A stretch of 46,051 bases of DNA from CAZEFK01 sp964511405 (GCA_964511405.1 CAZEFK010000023.1:1-46051), one strand, 5' to 3'; positions 10,394 through 18,464 are shown, numbered from the stretch's first letter. The notes: generated from the letters alone by a model not told the origin. Numbers and translations: made by a program.

Positions 10394-10403
10394 NNNNNNN
10401 NNN
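10394..10403. other. assembly gap (10 N)
   Basis: Ten undetermined bases. The left flank ends inside livF and the right flank begins inside a minus-strand proB-like frame. If both genes have normal ends, at least about 200 bases are missing, so the N run is a placeholder and the join needs checking. Confidence 0.98.
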
Positions 10404-10572
10404 CGTCGAGGTCCAGCACCGCCACCACGTCGCCCCGCTGAAACTCGCCTTCGACGCTGCGCACCCCGGCGGGCAGGAGACTGCTGCGCCCGCCCTGCAC
10501 CGCAGCAGCAGCCCCGGCGTCCACCAAGACCGCTCCGCGCAGCGCCAGCCGGGGCAGGCTTGCAGCCTGCCT
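10404..10572 (-). pseudogene. proB: glutamate 5-kinase PUA-domain remnant
   Basis: On the minus strand the frame reads LRGAVLVDAGAAAAVQGGRS, then SLLPAGVRSVEGEFQRGDVV and AVLDLD, which matches the start of the C-terminal PUA domain of glutamate 5-kinase (proline biosynthesis). The last part is lost in the gap. The kinase domain that should precede it is absent: homology stops near the hairpin at 10553-10571 and an in-frame stop lies just upstream. It is either a decayed fragment or the edge of a mis-joined contig. Only the N-terminal half of the PUA domain is available for judgement. Confidence 0.6.
10553..10571. repeat. palindrome sharing arms with the 5659 hairpin
   Basis: GGCAGGCT (10553-10560) and AGCCTGCC (10564-10571) with loop TGC. 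The arms are identical to those at 5659-5680. Here it marks the point where proB homology stops, so it may be a small mobile palindrome rather than a terminator. Confidence 0.5.
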
Positions 10573-10580
10573 CGATTCAG

Positions 10581-10600
10581 ACTAGTTATCGGACTAGTCC
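10581..10600. promoter_or_regulatory. candidate VapBC autoregulatory operator
   Basis: Two ACTAGT palindromes (10581-10586 and 10593-10598) are spaced 12 bases start to start, and the second is part of a 10-bp palindrome GGACTAGTCC. They lie immediately upstream of the AGGAGG ribosome site of the antitoxin gene, where antitoxin-toxin complexes usually bind. Confidence 0.5.
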
Positions 10601-10614
10601 GCAGGAGGACGCCC

Positions 10615-10872
10615 GTGAAGACATGGCCGATCCAGGACGCCAAGGCCCGGTTCAGCGAGCTCCTGGAGCGCTGCTTGACCGAGGGGCCGCAGCTTGTCAC
10701 GAAGCGCGGTGCCGAGGCCGCCGTGCTGGTGCCGATCGCGGAATGGCGACGCCTGCAGCATGCGACGCGCCCGACGCTCAAGGACTTGCTGCTGACCGGC
10801 CACGGCCGGGCCGACATCCCGGTGCCGCCACGCGGGAACCGGCATCGCCGGCTGCCGCCGGCGATCGACTGA
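10615..10872 (+). CDS. type II antitoxin, Phd/YefM family
   Basis: An 85-residue DNA-binding antitoxin. The N-terminus KTWPIQDAKARFSELLERCL and VTKRGAEAAVLVPIAEWRRL are characteristic of Phd/YefM proteins; the basic, proline-rich C-terminal tail is the part expected to wrap the toxin. It starts with GTG preceded by a perfect AGGAGG (10603-10608), and ends two bases before the toxin start, so the pair is co-translated. Confidence 0.88.
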   Translation: MKTWPIQDAKARFSELLERCLTEGPQLVTKRGAEAAVLVPIAEWRRLQHATRPTLKDLLLTGHGRADIPVPPRGNRHRRLPPAID

Positions 10873-10874
10873 CC

Positions 10875-11285
10875 ATGTATCTGCTCGACACGAACATCAT
10901 TTCTGAACTGCGCCGGCCGCGGCCGCACGGCGCGGTGGTCGCCTGGCTGGAGCGGGTCGCGGACGCCGAGCTGCACATCTCGGCCGTCACCATCGGCGAG
11001 CTGCAGGCCGGGGTCGAACTCACGCGTCGGCAGGACCCGGCCAATGCCGCCGAGATCGAGCACTGGATCGATCAGGTCGCCGACACCTGGAACGTGCTGT
11101 CGATGGATGCCCGGACCTTCCGCCTGTGGGCGCGGCTGATGCACCGCCAGCCGGACGACCTGATCGAGGATGCGATGATCGCCGCGACAGCCCAGGCCCA
11201 CGGGCTGACGGTAGTCACGCGCAATGTCCGCGATTTCGACCGGCTGGGCGTGCGGACGCTCGATCCGTTCGACCCGGCGGCCTGA
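10875..11285 (+). CDS. vapC: VapC-type PIN-domain toxin
   Basis: A 136-residue ribonuclease toxin. The PIN acidic residues are in place: Asp5 (YLLDTN), Glu42 (IGELQAG), Asp99 (LIEDAMIAATA) and Asp120 or Asp122 (NVRDFDRLG). Length and motif spacing match plasmid-type FitB/VapC toxins that cut RNA and are held inactive by the upstream antitoxin. The module lies next to the assembly gap and the proB remnant, fitting an accessory insertion. Confidence 0.9.
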   Translation: MYLLDTNIISELRRPRPHGAVVAWLERVADAELHISAVTIGELQAGVELTRRQDPANAAEIEHWIDQVADTWNVLSMDARTFRLWARLMHRQPDDLIEDAMIAATAQAHGLTVVTRNVRDFDRLGVRTLDPFDPAA

Positions 11286-11347
11286 CCGCCCTTGCCCGGA
11301 TCAGCCCCCGCGGGCTAGAGCGAAGCCGGTAACAAGGAACGGACGCC

Positions 11348-12859
11348 ATGCCCAGCCTCAGCGACGCCATCGCCGCGACCGTGGACCGCCAGCCCGACCG
11401 GCCGGCGGTCGAGACCGACAGCGGCCAGGTCGTCCGCTACCGCGATCTCGACCGGCTGGCCGGCCAGGCGGCGGCGGCGCTGCAGGCGCTGGGCGTCCAG
11501 CCCGGCGACCGGGTCGCCGTGCAGGTCGAGAAGAGCTTCCAGAACCTGGTGCTGTTCCTGGGCGCCGTGCGCGCCGGCGCGGTCTACCTGCCGCTCAACA
11601 CCGGCTACACCCCGGCCGAGCTCGGCTATTTCCTGGCCGATGCCGAACCCAGGCTGTTCGTCTGCCGGCCCGAGGACCGGGACGCCCTGGCGAGCGTCGC
11701 GGAGCAATCAGGGGCGCGGGTCGAGACCCTGGGCGCCGCCGGCGACGGCACGCTGTGGCCCCAGGTCGAGGCCGCGGCCCCGGTGGCCCGCGTGCCCCGC
11801 GCCACGGACGACCTGGCGGCGATCCTCTACACCTCGGGCACGACCGGGCGGTCCAAGGGCGCCATGCTCAGCCACGGCAACCTGGTGTCGAACGCCCAGG
11901 CCCTGGTCGAGGCCTGGCGCTTCACCGCCGACGACCGGCTGCTGCAAATGCTGCCGATCTACCACACCCACGGGCTGTTCGTGGCGGTCAACACCTGCCT
12001 GCTCTCGGGCGCGTCGATGATCCTGCTGCCGAGGTTCGACGCCGCGCTGGCCCTGAAGCGGCTGGCCGACGCCACCGTGATGATGGGCGTGCCGACCTTC
12101 TATACCCGCCTCCTGGCCCAGCCCGGCCTCACTCGGGACGCGGTCGGCCATGTCAGGCTGTTCGTGTCGGGCAGCGCGCCCCTGTCGGCCGAGACCCACA
12201 AGGAGTTCCAGGCGCGCACCGGCCACGCCATCCTGGAGCGCTACGGCATGACCGAGACCGGCATGATCACGTCCAACCGCTATGACGGCGAGCGCCGGCC
12301 GGGCGCGGTCGGCGCGGCGCTGCCCGGGGTCGCGGTGCGCATCGCCGATCCCCAGACCGGGCGCGTCCTGCCCACGGGCGAGGTCGGCGTGATCGAGGTC
12401 CGCGGCCCCAACGTGTTCCAGGGCTACTGGCGCCAGCCCGAGAAGACCGCCGCCGAGATGCGGCCCGACGGCTTCTTCGTCACCGGCGACATGGGCCACC
12501 TGGACGAAACGGGCTATGTCACCATCGTCGGCCGCGCCAAGGACCTGATCATCTCGGGCGGCCTGAACATCTATCCGGCCGAGGTCGAAGGCGCCCTGGA
12601 CGCCCTTCCGGGCGTCGCCGAGTCGGCGGTGATCGGCGTGCCCCATCCCGACTTCGGCGAGGGCGTGGTCGGCGTGCTGGCCCGCCGCCCCGGCGCCGCC
12701 TTGGACGAAGCCCAGGTGCTGGCGGCGCTGGGCCAGCAGCTTGCCCGGTTCAAGCTGCCCAAGCGCGTGGTGTTCGTCGACGCCCTGCCGCGCAACGCCA
12801 TGGGCAAGATCCAGAAGGCCGAGCTGCGCCGGACCTATGCCGGGCTGCTGGGGGAGTAG
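11348..12859 (+). CDS. matB: malonyl-CoA synthetase / acyl-CoA synthetase
   Basis: Adenylate-forming enzyme of 503 residues that activates malonate (or a methylmalonate-like acid) to its CoA thioester. The P-loop ILYTSGTTGRSKGAMLSH lies near residue 158, followed by LPIYHTHGLFVAVN (typical of MatB), ILERYGMTETGM, FFVTGDMGHLDETGY and the C-terminal catalytic Lys region RNAMGKIQKAEL. No malonyl-CoA decarboxylase is adjacent in this window, so the product may feed fatty-acid synthesis or act on another short acid. The last 25 bases overlap the convergent MFS gene. Confidence 0.85.
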   Translation: MPSLSDAIAATVDRQPDRPAVETDSGQVVRYRDLDRLAGQAAAALQALGVQPGDRVAVQVEKSFQNLVLFLGAVRAGAVYLPLNTGYTPAELGYFLADAEPRLFVCRPEDRDALASVAEQSGARVETLGAAGDGTLWPQVEAAAPVARVPRATDDLAAILYTSGTTGRSKGAMLSHGNLVSNAQALVEAWRFTADDRLLQMLPIYHTHGLFVAVNTCLLSGASMILLPRFDAALALKRLADATVMMGVPTFYTRLLAQPGLTRDAVGHVRLFVSGSAPLSAETHKEFQARTGHAILERYGMTETGMITSNRYDGERRPGAVGAALPGVAVRIADPQTGRVLPTGEVGVIEVRGPNVFQGYWRQPEKTAAEMRPDGFFVTGDMGHLDETGYVTIVGRAKDLIISGGLNIYPAEVEGALDALPGVAESAVIGVPHPDFGEGVVGVLARRPGAALDEAQVLAALGQQLARFKLPKRVVFVDALPRNAMGKIQKAELRRTYAGLLGE

Positions 12860-14211
12860 CGCGGCAGCCGCAGCGCCGCGGCGAAGCTGGCCGCGTGCAG
12901 GACGGACAGCAGCAGGAACGCCGTGCCGTAGGCGCCGGCGGGGTCGGCGCCGAGACGCCAGGCCAGCACAGTGGCGCACAGCGTGGTCACGGCCGGCCCG
13001 CCCAGGCGCTGGACGATGTTGAGCGTGGTCGTGGCCATGGGCAGCGCCGGCCGTGCGACCGACGCATAGGCCGCCGCGATCGCCGGCAACCCGACTGCGC
13101 TCTGGCCGATGCCGCGGACGAACAGCGCCGGCGCCAGGATCTCGGGGTCGAGGCCATGGCTCGCCAGGTACAGCATCGGCAGGGTGCCGGCGAGCGCCAC
13201 CAGGGCCCCGGTGGCGGACACCAGCCGGATGCCGAAGCGCTTGGTCAGTGCTCCGGTCGTGGGGTAGGTGCACAGCATCCCCAGGCCCAGCGGCGCCATC
13301 AGCCATCCCATCTCGCCCGGCGCCCGGCCGCAGCCGCGGATCAGGAAGATCGGGATCAGCATCTGGCCGGCAAAGGCCACGCCGTTCGACAGGAACTGGG
13401 TCACCGCCGCGGCCCGGAACACCGGCCCCTGGAACAGGCCGAGGTCGATCAGCGCCCGGTCGCCCTTGCGCCGCGCCAGCAGCACGAACAGCGCGAGCAG
13501 CAGGACCGAGACGGCCGCCGCCGCCCGCCCGGCTGCGTCGTCCAGCTTGTCCGTGCCGTAGAGGAACAGGGCCAGGCCCGGCGACAGCACGGCCAGACCG
13601 GCGAAATCCAAGGGCCGGGCCTGCCGCTCGCCGCGGTCGTCGGGAAGCACCGCCAGCGCCAGCGCGATCGCCGCGGCCGCGACCGGCAGGTTGAGCAGGA
13701 ACAGCCAGCGCCACGAGGCCTGCTGCAGGATGGCGCCGGCGACCACCGGCCCCAGGATCGGCGCCAGCAGCACCGGCACCGCGGCATAGCCGACCACCCG
13801 GGCCATATGCCGTCCGGCGGCGCGGGCCATCATCATCTGCGCCATCGGCGCCAGCAGGCCGCCGGCGACGCCCTGCAGCACCCGGAACGCGATCAGAACA
13901 GGCGCCGACCAGGCCAGCCCGCACAGCGCCGAGGTCAGCGCGAAGGCGGCGAAGCAAGCGATGTAGAGCCGCTTGGCCCCGATGCGGTCGACCAGCCAGC
14001 CGCTGAGCGGCAGGGCCAGGGTCAGCGACAGGAGGTAGCCGCTGGTCACCCACTGGATCGTCGTGAGCGGGCTCGCCAGGTCGGCCGCCAGGCTCGACAA
14101 CGAGACATTCACGATCGTGGTGTCGAGCTGCGCCAGGAACGAGCCGAGCACGGCGATGGCCGTGATCTTCCAGATCGCGGGATCCAGGCGCTCATGCAGC
14201 CGGTCGGTCAT
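12835..14211 (-). CDS. MFS transporter, DHA2 (EmrB/QacA-like) family
   Basis: A 458-residue inner-membrane drug:H+ antiporter. The N-terminal motif FLAQLDTTIVNVSLSSLAADL and motif A-like LPLSGWLVDRIGAKRLY with RVLQGVAGGLLAPMAQMMM are DHA2 hallmarks, and about fourteen hydrophobic segments can be traced. The ATG at 14211 is chosen because the family N-terminus begins there; the longer open frame upstream is spurious and lies across the YHYH gene. No membrane-fusion partner is adjacent, so substrate and system type remain open. Confidence 0.9.
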   Translation of the reverse strand: MTDRLHERLDPAIWKITAIAVLGSFLAQLDTTIVNVSLSSLAADLASPLTTIQWVTSGYLLSLTLALPLSGWLVDRIGAKRLYIACFAAFALTSALCGLAWSAPVLIAFRVLQGVAGGLLAPMAQMMMARAAGRHMARVVGYAAVPVLLAPILGPVVAGAILQQASWRWLFLLNLPVAAAAIALALAVLPDDRGERQARPLDFAGLAVLSPGLALFLYGTDKLDDAAGRAAAAVSVLLLALFVLLARRKGDRALIDLGLFQGPVFRAAAVTQFLSNGVAFAGQMLIPIFLIRGCGRAPGEMGWLMAPLGLGMLCTYPTTGALTKRFGIRLVSATGALVALAGTLPMLYLASHGLDPEILAPALFVRGIGQSAVGLPAIAAAYASVARPALPMATTTLNIVQRLGGPAVTTLCATVLAWRLGADPAGAYGTAFLLLSVLHAASFAAALRLPRYSPSSPA

Positions 14212-14301
14212 GCCCACCCCATAGCAGATCCGAACCGGCGCTGGGATCGCGGCTCGCCGGCCGTGTAAGAGCTGTTGGCCACCGTCGCACAAGGTCCTCG
14301 A

Positions 14302-15357
14302 ATGGTCCGAGCCGCCGCCGTCATCCTGACGTTCGCCCTGACCGCCACGGCCGCCGCGGCGCACGAGCCCGATCCGCGCCGCCTGCCGGTCGGCGACCAC
14401 CATGTCTCCGACCGGCCGCGGGCCGGCTGGGTCTGGGCCTGCCGCACCGACCCGCAGGCCCACGGCGCGCAGGGCCACGGCGCGCAGGGCCACGGCGCGC
14501 AGGGCGCGGGCCCGTGGATCCACGATGACGGCACCTATGACGCGACGGCCAAGGCCGTGGTCGCCGGCGCCGTGCGCTGGCCCGGCCAGTTCGCCGCCGG
14601 CATCGTCGGCGACCGGCGCATCCTGACCCTGACCGGGCTGCCGACCACGCCGACCGGCATCTTCCCGATCGCACCGCAGGATCCGGCCTATCGCTACGAC
14701 CGCAACCCGAACGCGATCCGGCCGCAGGTCATCCGCATCGCCGTGCCGGCGGCCCCGGAGCTGGCGCCGGAGGCGTCCTGCGCGCCCGGCGCGGTCGGCG
14801 TGCTGCTCAACGGCGCGGCGCTGTTCAGCGCCCTCGACGCGCCCGGCCGCGACGCCGCCGCCCATGAAGCCCAGGACGCCTGCCAGGGCCATCCCCAGGA
14901 GAGCGGGCTCTACCATCACCACCAGGTCAGCCGCTGCCTGCTCGACGCCGATGCCGGCCCCGGGCCGTCCCGGCTGATGGGCTACGCCCTGGACGGCTTC
15001 GGCATCTACGGCCCGCGCGACGAGACCGGCCGGGCGCTCTCGACCGCCGATCTGGACGAATGCCACGGCCGCACCGGCCCGGTCGAATGGGAAGGCCGGC
15101 GCGTCGTCATGTACCACTATGTCGCGACGCTGGATTTTCCCTACACCGTGGGCTGCCTCAAGGGACGCTATTCGCCGGCCGACGTCCGCGCCTTGATGGG
15201 CCCGCCGCCCGACCTCGGCCTTGCTGCCGAACGGCTGGGCATCGATCCCGGACGGCTGCGCGCCGCCCTGGGCCCGCCCCCGCCCGACCTCGGCGCCGCC
15301 GCAGTCCGGCTCGGCATCGGCGAAGCGGACCTGCGCCGGGCGCTGGGCGTGCCGTGA
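14302..15357 (+). CDS. exported YHYH-domain protein
   Basis: A 351-residue secreted or periplasmic protein. Residues 1-20 are a signal peptide (start chosen at MVRAAAVILTF). The central region carries the YHYH-family signature pieces: VGVLLNGAALFSALDA, ESGLYHHHQVSRCL, LMGYALDGFGIYGPRD and VMYHYVATLDFPYTVGCLKG. The C-terminus repeats a PPPDLGxAAxRLGI..xLRxALG unit twice. The histidine-rich motif suggests metal binding, but no function is established. A His/Gly/Ala/Gln insertion near residue 55 comes from a 15-bp tandem repeat. The gene is divergent from the MFS pump. Confidence 0.8.
   Translation: MVRAAAVILTFALTATAAAAHEPDPRRLPVGDHHVSDRPRAGWVWACRTDPQAHGAQGHGAQGHGAQGAGPWIHDDGTYDATAKAVVAGAVRWPGQFAAGIVGDRRILTLTGLPTTPTGIFPIAPQDPAYRYDRNPNAIRPQVIRIAVPAAPELAPEASCAPGAVGVLLNGAALFSALDAPGRDAAAHEAQDACQGHPQESGLYHHHQVSRCLLDADAGPGPSRLMGYALDGFGIYGPRDETGRALSTADLDECHGRTGPVEWEGRRVVMYHYVATLDFPYTVGCLKGRYSPADVRALMGPPPDLGLAAERLGIDPGRLRAALGPPPPDLGAAAVRLGIGEADLRRALGVP
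14461..14505. repeat. 15-bp tandem repeat, three exact copies
   Basis: Three identical consecutive copies of CACGGCGCGCAGGGC encode three HGAQG units in the YHYH protein. The copies are exact and in frame, so copy number may vary between strains. Confidence 0.9.
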
Positions 15358-15378
15358 TCGGATCGAGCGCAGCGAGAC

Positions 15379-16272
15379 CTATGCGGCCCGGGCGGCCCGC
15401 GGGTCGCGGGCGACCCGCACGTCGCGGGCGGGCGGGCAGCCGAAGGTCCGGCCATACTCGCGGGTGAACTGCGAGACGCTCTCATAGCCGACCCGGAAGG
15501 CGGCGCGGCTCGCCGACAGCCCTTCGCCCAGCATCAGGCGGCGGGCCTCGATCAGGCGGAGCCGCTTCTGGAACTGGATCGGCGACAGCGACGTCACCGC
15601 CCGGAAATGCTGGTGGAAGCTCGACGGGCTCATGCCGGCCGCCGCGGCCAGCCGCTCGACCCGCACCGGGCGGTCGAACTCGGCGCGCAGGATCGCCACC
15701 GCCCGGGCGATCCGCTGCCCGACGCCATTGGGGCGGCCGAGCGCCCGCAGGACGCTGCCCTGCGGGCCGGTCAGCAGCCAGTAATGCAGCTCGCGCAGCA
15801 GCGACGCGGACAGCACCGGGATCGCATCGGGGCGGTCGAGCAGCCGCATCAGCCGCAGCGCGCAATCGGCGACCGCCGCCTGCGTCGCGGCGACCAGCAC
15901 CGGCGGATCGCCTGAGCCGGCCGCCGGCGGATCGAGCTGGGCCGCCAACTCGGCCAGCACCCCCAGGTCGAGGTCGACGGCCAGCGCCAGATAGGGCTCG
16001 GCGGGGCTGGCCCGGATGATCCGGCTCGAAGCCGGCACGTCGGCGCGCACGATCGCCGTCTGCCCGGCCGCGAACTCGTGGGTCGCCAGCCCCACCGTCA
16101 CCTGCTTGGCACCCTGCAGGATAAGGCAAGCCAAAGGTTTGTAGAGGGTGCGCTGGATGCCCGTCGGCGACGGCGCGCGCCCGATGCCGACGCCCGGGAT
16201 CGGAGTCGCCAGATAGTAGGTGGGGCTGCCGGCGGCATAGCGCCCGACCGCGTCCCGGAGGGCATCGCTCAT
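15379..16272 (-). CDS. AraC family transcriptional regulator
   Basis: A 297-residue regulator. The N-terminal part (PIPGVGIGRAPSPTG to ALAVDLDLGVLAELAAQ) resembles the AraC_N type sensor domain. The C-terminal double helix-turn-helix is clear in VERLAAAAGMSPSSFHQHFR and SASRAAFRVGYESVSQFTRE. It is divergent from the SDR gene at 16407 over 134 bases, a layout in which such regulators usually control the neighbouring reductase. No inverted repeat stands out in that gap. Confidence 0.9.
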   Translation of the reverse strand: MSDALRDAVGRYAAGSPTYYLATPIPGVGIGRAPSPTGIQRTLYKPLACLILQGAKQVTVGLATHEFAAGQTAIVRADVPASSRIIRASPAEPYLALAVDLDLGVLAELAAQLDPPAAGSGDPPVLVAATQAAVADCALRLMRLLDRPDAIPVLSASLLRELHYWLLTGPQGSVLRALGRPNGVGQRIARAVAILRAEFDRPVRVERLAAAAGMSPSSFHQHFRAVTSLSPIQFQKRLRLIEARRLMLGEGLSASRAAFRVGYESVSQFTREYGRTFGCPPARDVRVARDPRAARAA

Positions 16273-16406
16273 GCGCCGACGCTAGGCGACGCCGCCGGCC
16301 GGGTCCAGGGTGATCGGAGGATTGGGCAACACGTTCGGCGCTTTCGGCAAGGCGATGCCCCGGCCCGGCCCCATCTCGAGGGTCCCAGCCTTCCAGGAGA
16401 CCGACC

Positions 16407-17153
16407 ATGGAGATGACCGGCAACACCATCCTGATCACCGGCGGCGGCTCGGGCATCGGCCGCGGCCTGGCCGAAGCCTTCCACGCCACGGGCAACCAGG
16501 TGATCGTCGCGGGCCGCCGCGCCCAGGCCCTGGCCGAGGTCGTGCGCGCCAACCCGGGGATTGCTTCGGCCGAGCTCGATATCGCCGACCCGCCGTCGAT
16601 CGCCGCGTGCGTAGCGCAGGTCGTCCGCGACCATCCCGGCCTGAACGTGCTGGTCAACAATGCCGGCATCATGCGGATCGAGGACGTCCTGGCCGACGGC
16701 GCCGGCCTGCCCGACTGCGAGGCGACGATCGCCACCAACCTGCTGGGGCCGATCCGGCTGACCGCCGCCCTGCTGCCGCATCTGCGCCGCCAGCCGCGGG
16801 CCGCGGTCGTCAATGTGAGCTCGGGCCTGGCCTTCGTGCCGCGGGCCGACACGCCGACCTACAGCGCGACCAAGGCGGCGCTGCATTCCTACACCCAGTC
16901 GCTGCGCCACCAGCTGCGCGCGACCGCGGTCCAGGTGATCGAGCTCGCCCCGCCGCTGGTCGCGACCGGCCTGTCGCCCGGCCAGGAGTCGAACCCGCGG
17001 GCGCTGCCGCTCGACGCCTTCATCGCCGAGGCGATGGCGCTGCTCGCGGCCGACCCCGCGGCCCGGGAGATCCTGGTCGAACGCGTGCACCGGCAGCGCT
17101 TCGCCGAGGCCCGGGGCGACCACGACGAGGTGTTCGCGCTGATCAACGGGTGA
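16407..17153 (+). CDS. SDR family oxidoreductase (DltE-like)
   Basis: A 248-residue short-chain dehydrogenase. It has the nucleotide motif TGGGSGIGRGLAEAF, NNAGIM, a serine in NVSSGLAF and the catalytic YSATKAALHSY. The sequence pattern around VQVIELAPPLVATGL is that of DltE-like dehydrogenases, whose substrates are mostly unknown. AGGAGA lies about 8 bases before the ATG. It is divergent from an AraC regulator and convergent with tetR. Confidence 0.87.
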   Translation: MEMTGNTILITGGGSGIGRGLAEAFHATGNQVIVAGRRAQALAEVVRANPGIASAELDIADPPSIAACVAQVVRDHPGLNVLVNNAGIMRIEDVLADGAGLPDCEATIATNLLGPIRLTAALLPHLRRQPRAAVVNVSSGLAFVPRADTPTYSATKAALHSYTQSLRHQLRATAVQVIELAPPLVATGLSPGQESNPRALPLDAFIAEAMALLAADPAAREILVERVHRQRFAEARGDHDEVFALING

Positions 17154-17164
17154 GCCCGGAGGGC

Positions 17165-17731
17165 TTACGCCGGCAGCGCTCCGCCCGCCGCCTGGATCAG
17201 CACGCGCGCGGCGGCCTTGGCGGCACGGGCCATCGCGGGATCGCCGCGGACCAGCGCGGCGGCGATGGCGCCGTCGACCAAGAGGGCAAGCTGAGTGGCC
17301 AGGCCGTCGGGGTCGGCAACGCCCAGCCGCACCAGCTGCTCGCGGAACCAGTCGCGACGGGCGTCCTTGAAGGCGATCGCGATGCGGTTGGCGGGGTGCC
17401 CGGGCTCGCCGATCTCGGCGACCGCGTTGACGAACGGACAGCCGCGGTAGCCCGGCCTCCCGATCGACTGCTCGAGTCGGTCGAAGGCGTCCAGGATCGC
17501 CACGGCCGGTGGTCTGTCGGCAGCATCGACCGGCGTGAAGCGCCGCTCGAGATAGGCGGCGATCAGCGCGTCCTTCGACGGGAAGTAGTTGTACAGCGTG
17601 CGCTTGCTGATGCCGATCTCGGCGGCGACGGTGTCGACCCCGATGGCGCGGATACCGCGACCGTAGAACAGCCGGTCCGCAGTCTCCAGGATCCGCTCGG
17701 CCATCGCCGCCTTGCCTGCCGCTCGTTCCAT
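17165..17731 (-). CDS. TetR family transcriptional regulator
   Basis: A 188-residue repressor. The HTH is ILETADRLFYGRGIRAIGVD followed by VAAEIGISKRTLYNYFPSKD, and the C-terminal part has the YRGCPFVNAVAEI pattern seen in many TetR proteins next to oxidoreductases or transferases. I chose the ATG at 17731 because the longer frame would extend through both operator palindromes. It is divergent from the glutathione-transferase gene, which it most likely represses along with itself. Confidence 0.9.
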   Translation of the reverse strand: MERAAGKAAMAERILETADRLFYGRGIRAIGVDTVAAEIGISKRTLYNYFPSKDALIAAYLERRFTPVDAADRPPAVAILDAFDRLEQSIGRPGYRGCPFVNAVAEIGEPGHPANRIAIAFKDARRDWFREQLVRLGVADPDGLATQLALLVDGAIAAALVRGDPAMARAAKAAARVLIQAAGGALPA

Positions 17732-17732
17732 C

Positions 17733-17750
17733 TTACACAGACCTGTGCAC
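17733..17750. promoter_or_regulatory. TetR operator, tetR-proximal
   Basis: TTACACAGACCTGTGCA contains ACACAG-AC-CTGTGC, one mismatch from a perfect dyad, and begins 2 bases upstream of the tetR ATG. It repeats the core of the site at 17788-17803. Binding here would block the tetR ribosome site or promoter. Confidence 0.75.
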
Positions 17751-17787
17751 TTTTCGCTTGACGGGCCACACCCGCCCCTCATTAAAC

Positions 17788-17803
17788 TACACAGACCTGT
17801 GTA
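17788..17803. promoter_or_regulatory. TetR operator, GST-proximal
   Basis: TACACAGACCTGTGTA is a perfect 16-bp palindrome with a 2-base centre, 20 bases upstream of the glutathione-transferase ATG. Its centre is 54 bases from that of the first site, about five helical turns, so two TetR dimers could sit on one face. Confidence 0.8.
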
Positions 17804-17822
17804 ATCAAGGGGAAGCGACGCG

Positions 17823-18464
17823 ATGCTCACGCTGTATTATTTCCCGGGCGCCTGCTCGACGGCGGTCCATGTCGCCCTCGAGGAAACCGCGGCACCCTAT
17901 GAGCGCCGCCTGGTCGACCTGCGCGGCGGCGAGCAGCGGGGCGAGGCGTTCCAGCGCGTCAACCCGCGCGGTCAAGTGCCGGTGCTCACCGATGACGGGC
18001 TGGTGCTGACCGAATGCGCCGCCATCCTGACCTATCTCGGCCTGCGCTTCCCCGAATCCGGCCTGCTGCCGGCCGACCTCCCCGGCCAAGGGCGCTGCCT
18101 GGCGCTGCTGGCCTGGATCGCCGCCCAGGTCGACCCGGTGTACCGGCGGGCGGCGCGGCCGGAGCGCATCGTCCCCGACGCGGCCGCGCAACCCGCGATC
18201 AAGGAGGCGGCGACCGCCACCTTCTGGGCCAAATGCCAGGACATCGACAGACTGCTGGTCGATCGCCCGTGGCTGGCCGGTGATGCCGTGTCGGCCTGCG
18301 ATCTCTATGCGCTGGTCTATTACGGCTGGGGGCTGCGGATCGGACTGCCGATGGCCGAGCTCGCCGGCTATACGGCCCTGGCCCGGCGCCTGCTCGACCG
18401 GCCGGCTGTCCGCCGGGCCTTGGAGCACGAGCAGCATCCGCTGTTGGCCGCGACATTCCGATAG
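17823..18464 (+). CDS. glutathione S-transferase family protein
   Basis: A 213-residue cytosolic transferase. The thioredoxin-like N-terminus shows LYYFPGACSTAVHVALEE, with the Cys/Ser position of beta-class bacterial enzymes, and the cis-proline element NPRGQVPVLTDDG with LTECAAILTYL for glutathione binding. The helical C-terminal domain includes WLAGDAVSACDLYALVYY. Its divergent TetR repressor and twin operators suggest induction by an electrophilic or aromatic compound; the substrate is not predictable. Confidence 0.9.
   Translation: MLTLYYFPGACSTAVHVALEETAAPYERRLVDLRGGEQRGEAFQRVNPRGQVPVLTDDGLVLTECAAILTYLGLRFPESGLLPADLPGQGRCLALLAWIAAQVDPVYRRAARPERIVPDAAAQPAIKEAATATFWAKCQDIDRLLVDRPWLAGDAVSACDLYALVYYGWGLRIGLPMAELAGYTALARRLLDRPAVRRALEHEQHPLLAATFR

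Noticed and set aside
14212..15117. N-terminal extension of the MFS frame across the YHYH gene
   Set aside because: The DHA2 N-terminus begins right after the ATG at 14211; upstream residues are antisense to the YHYH coding sequence.
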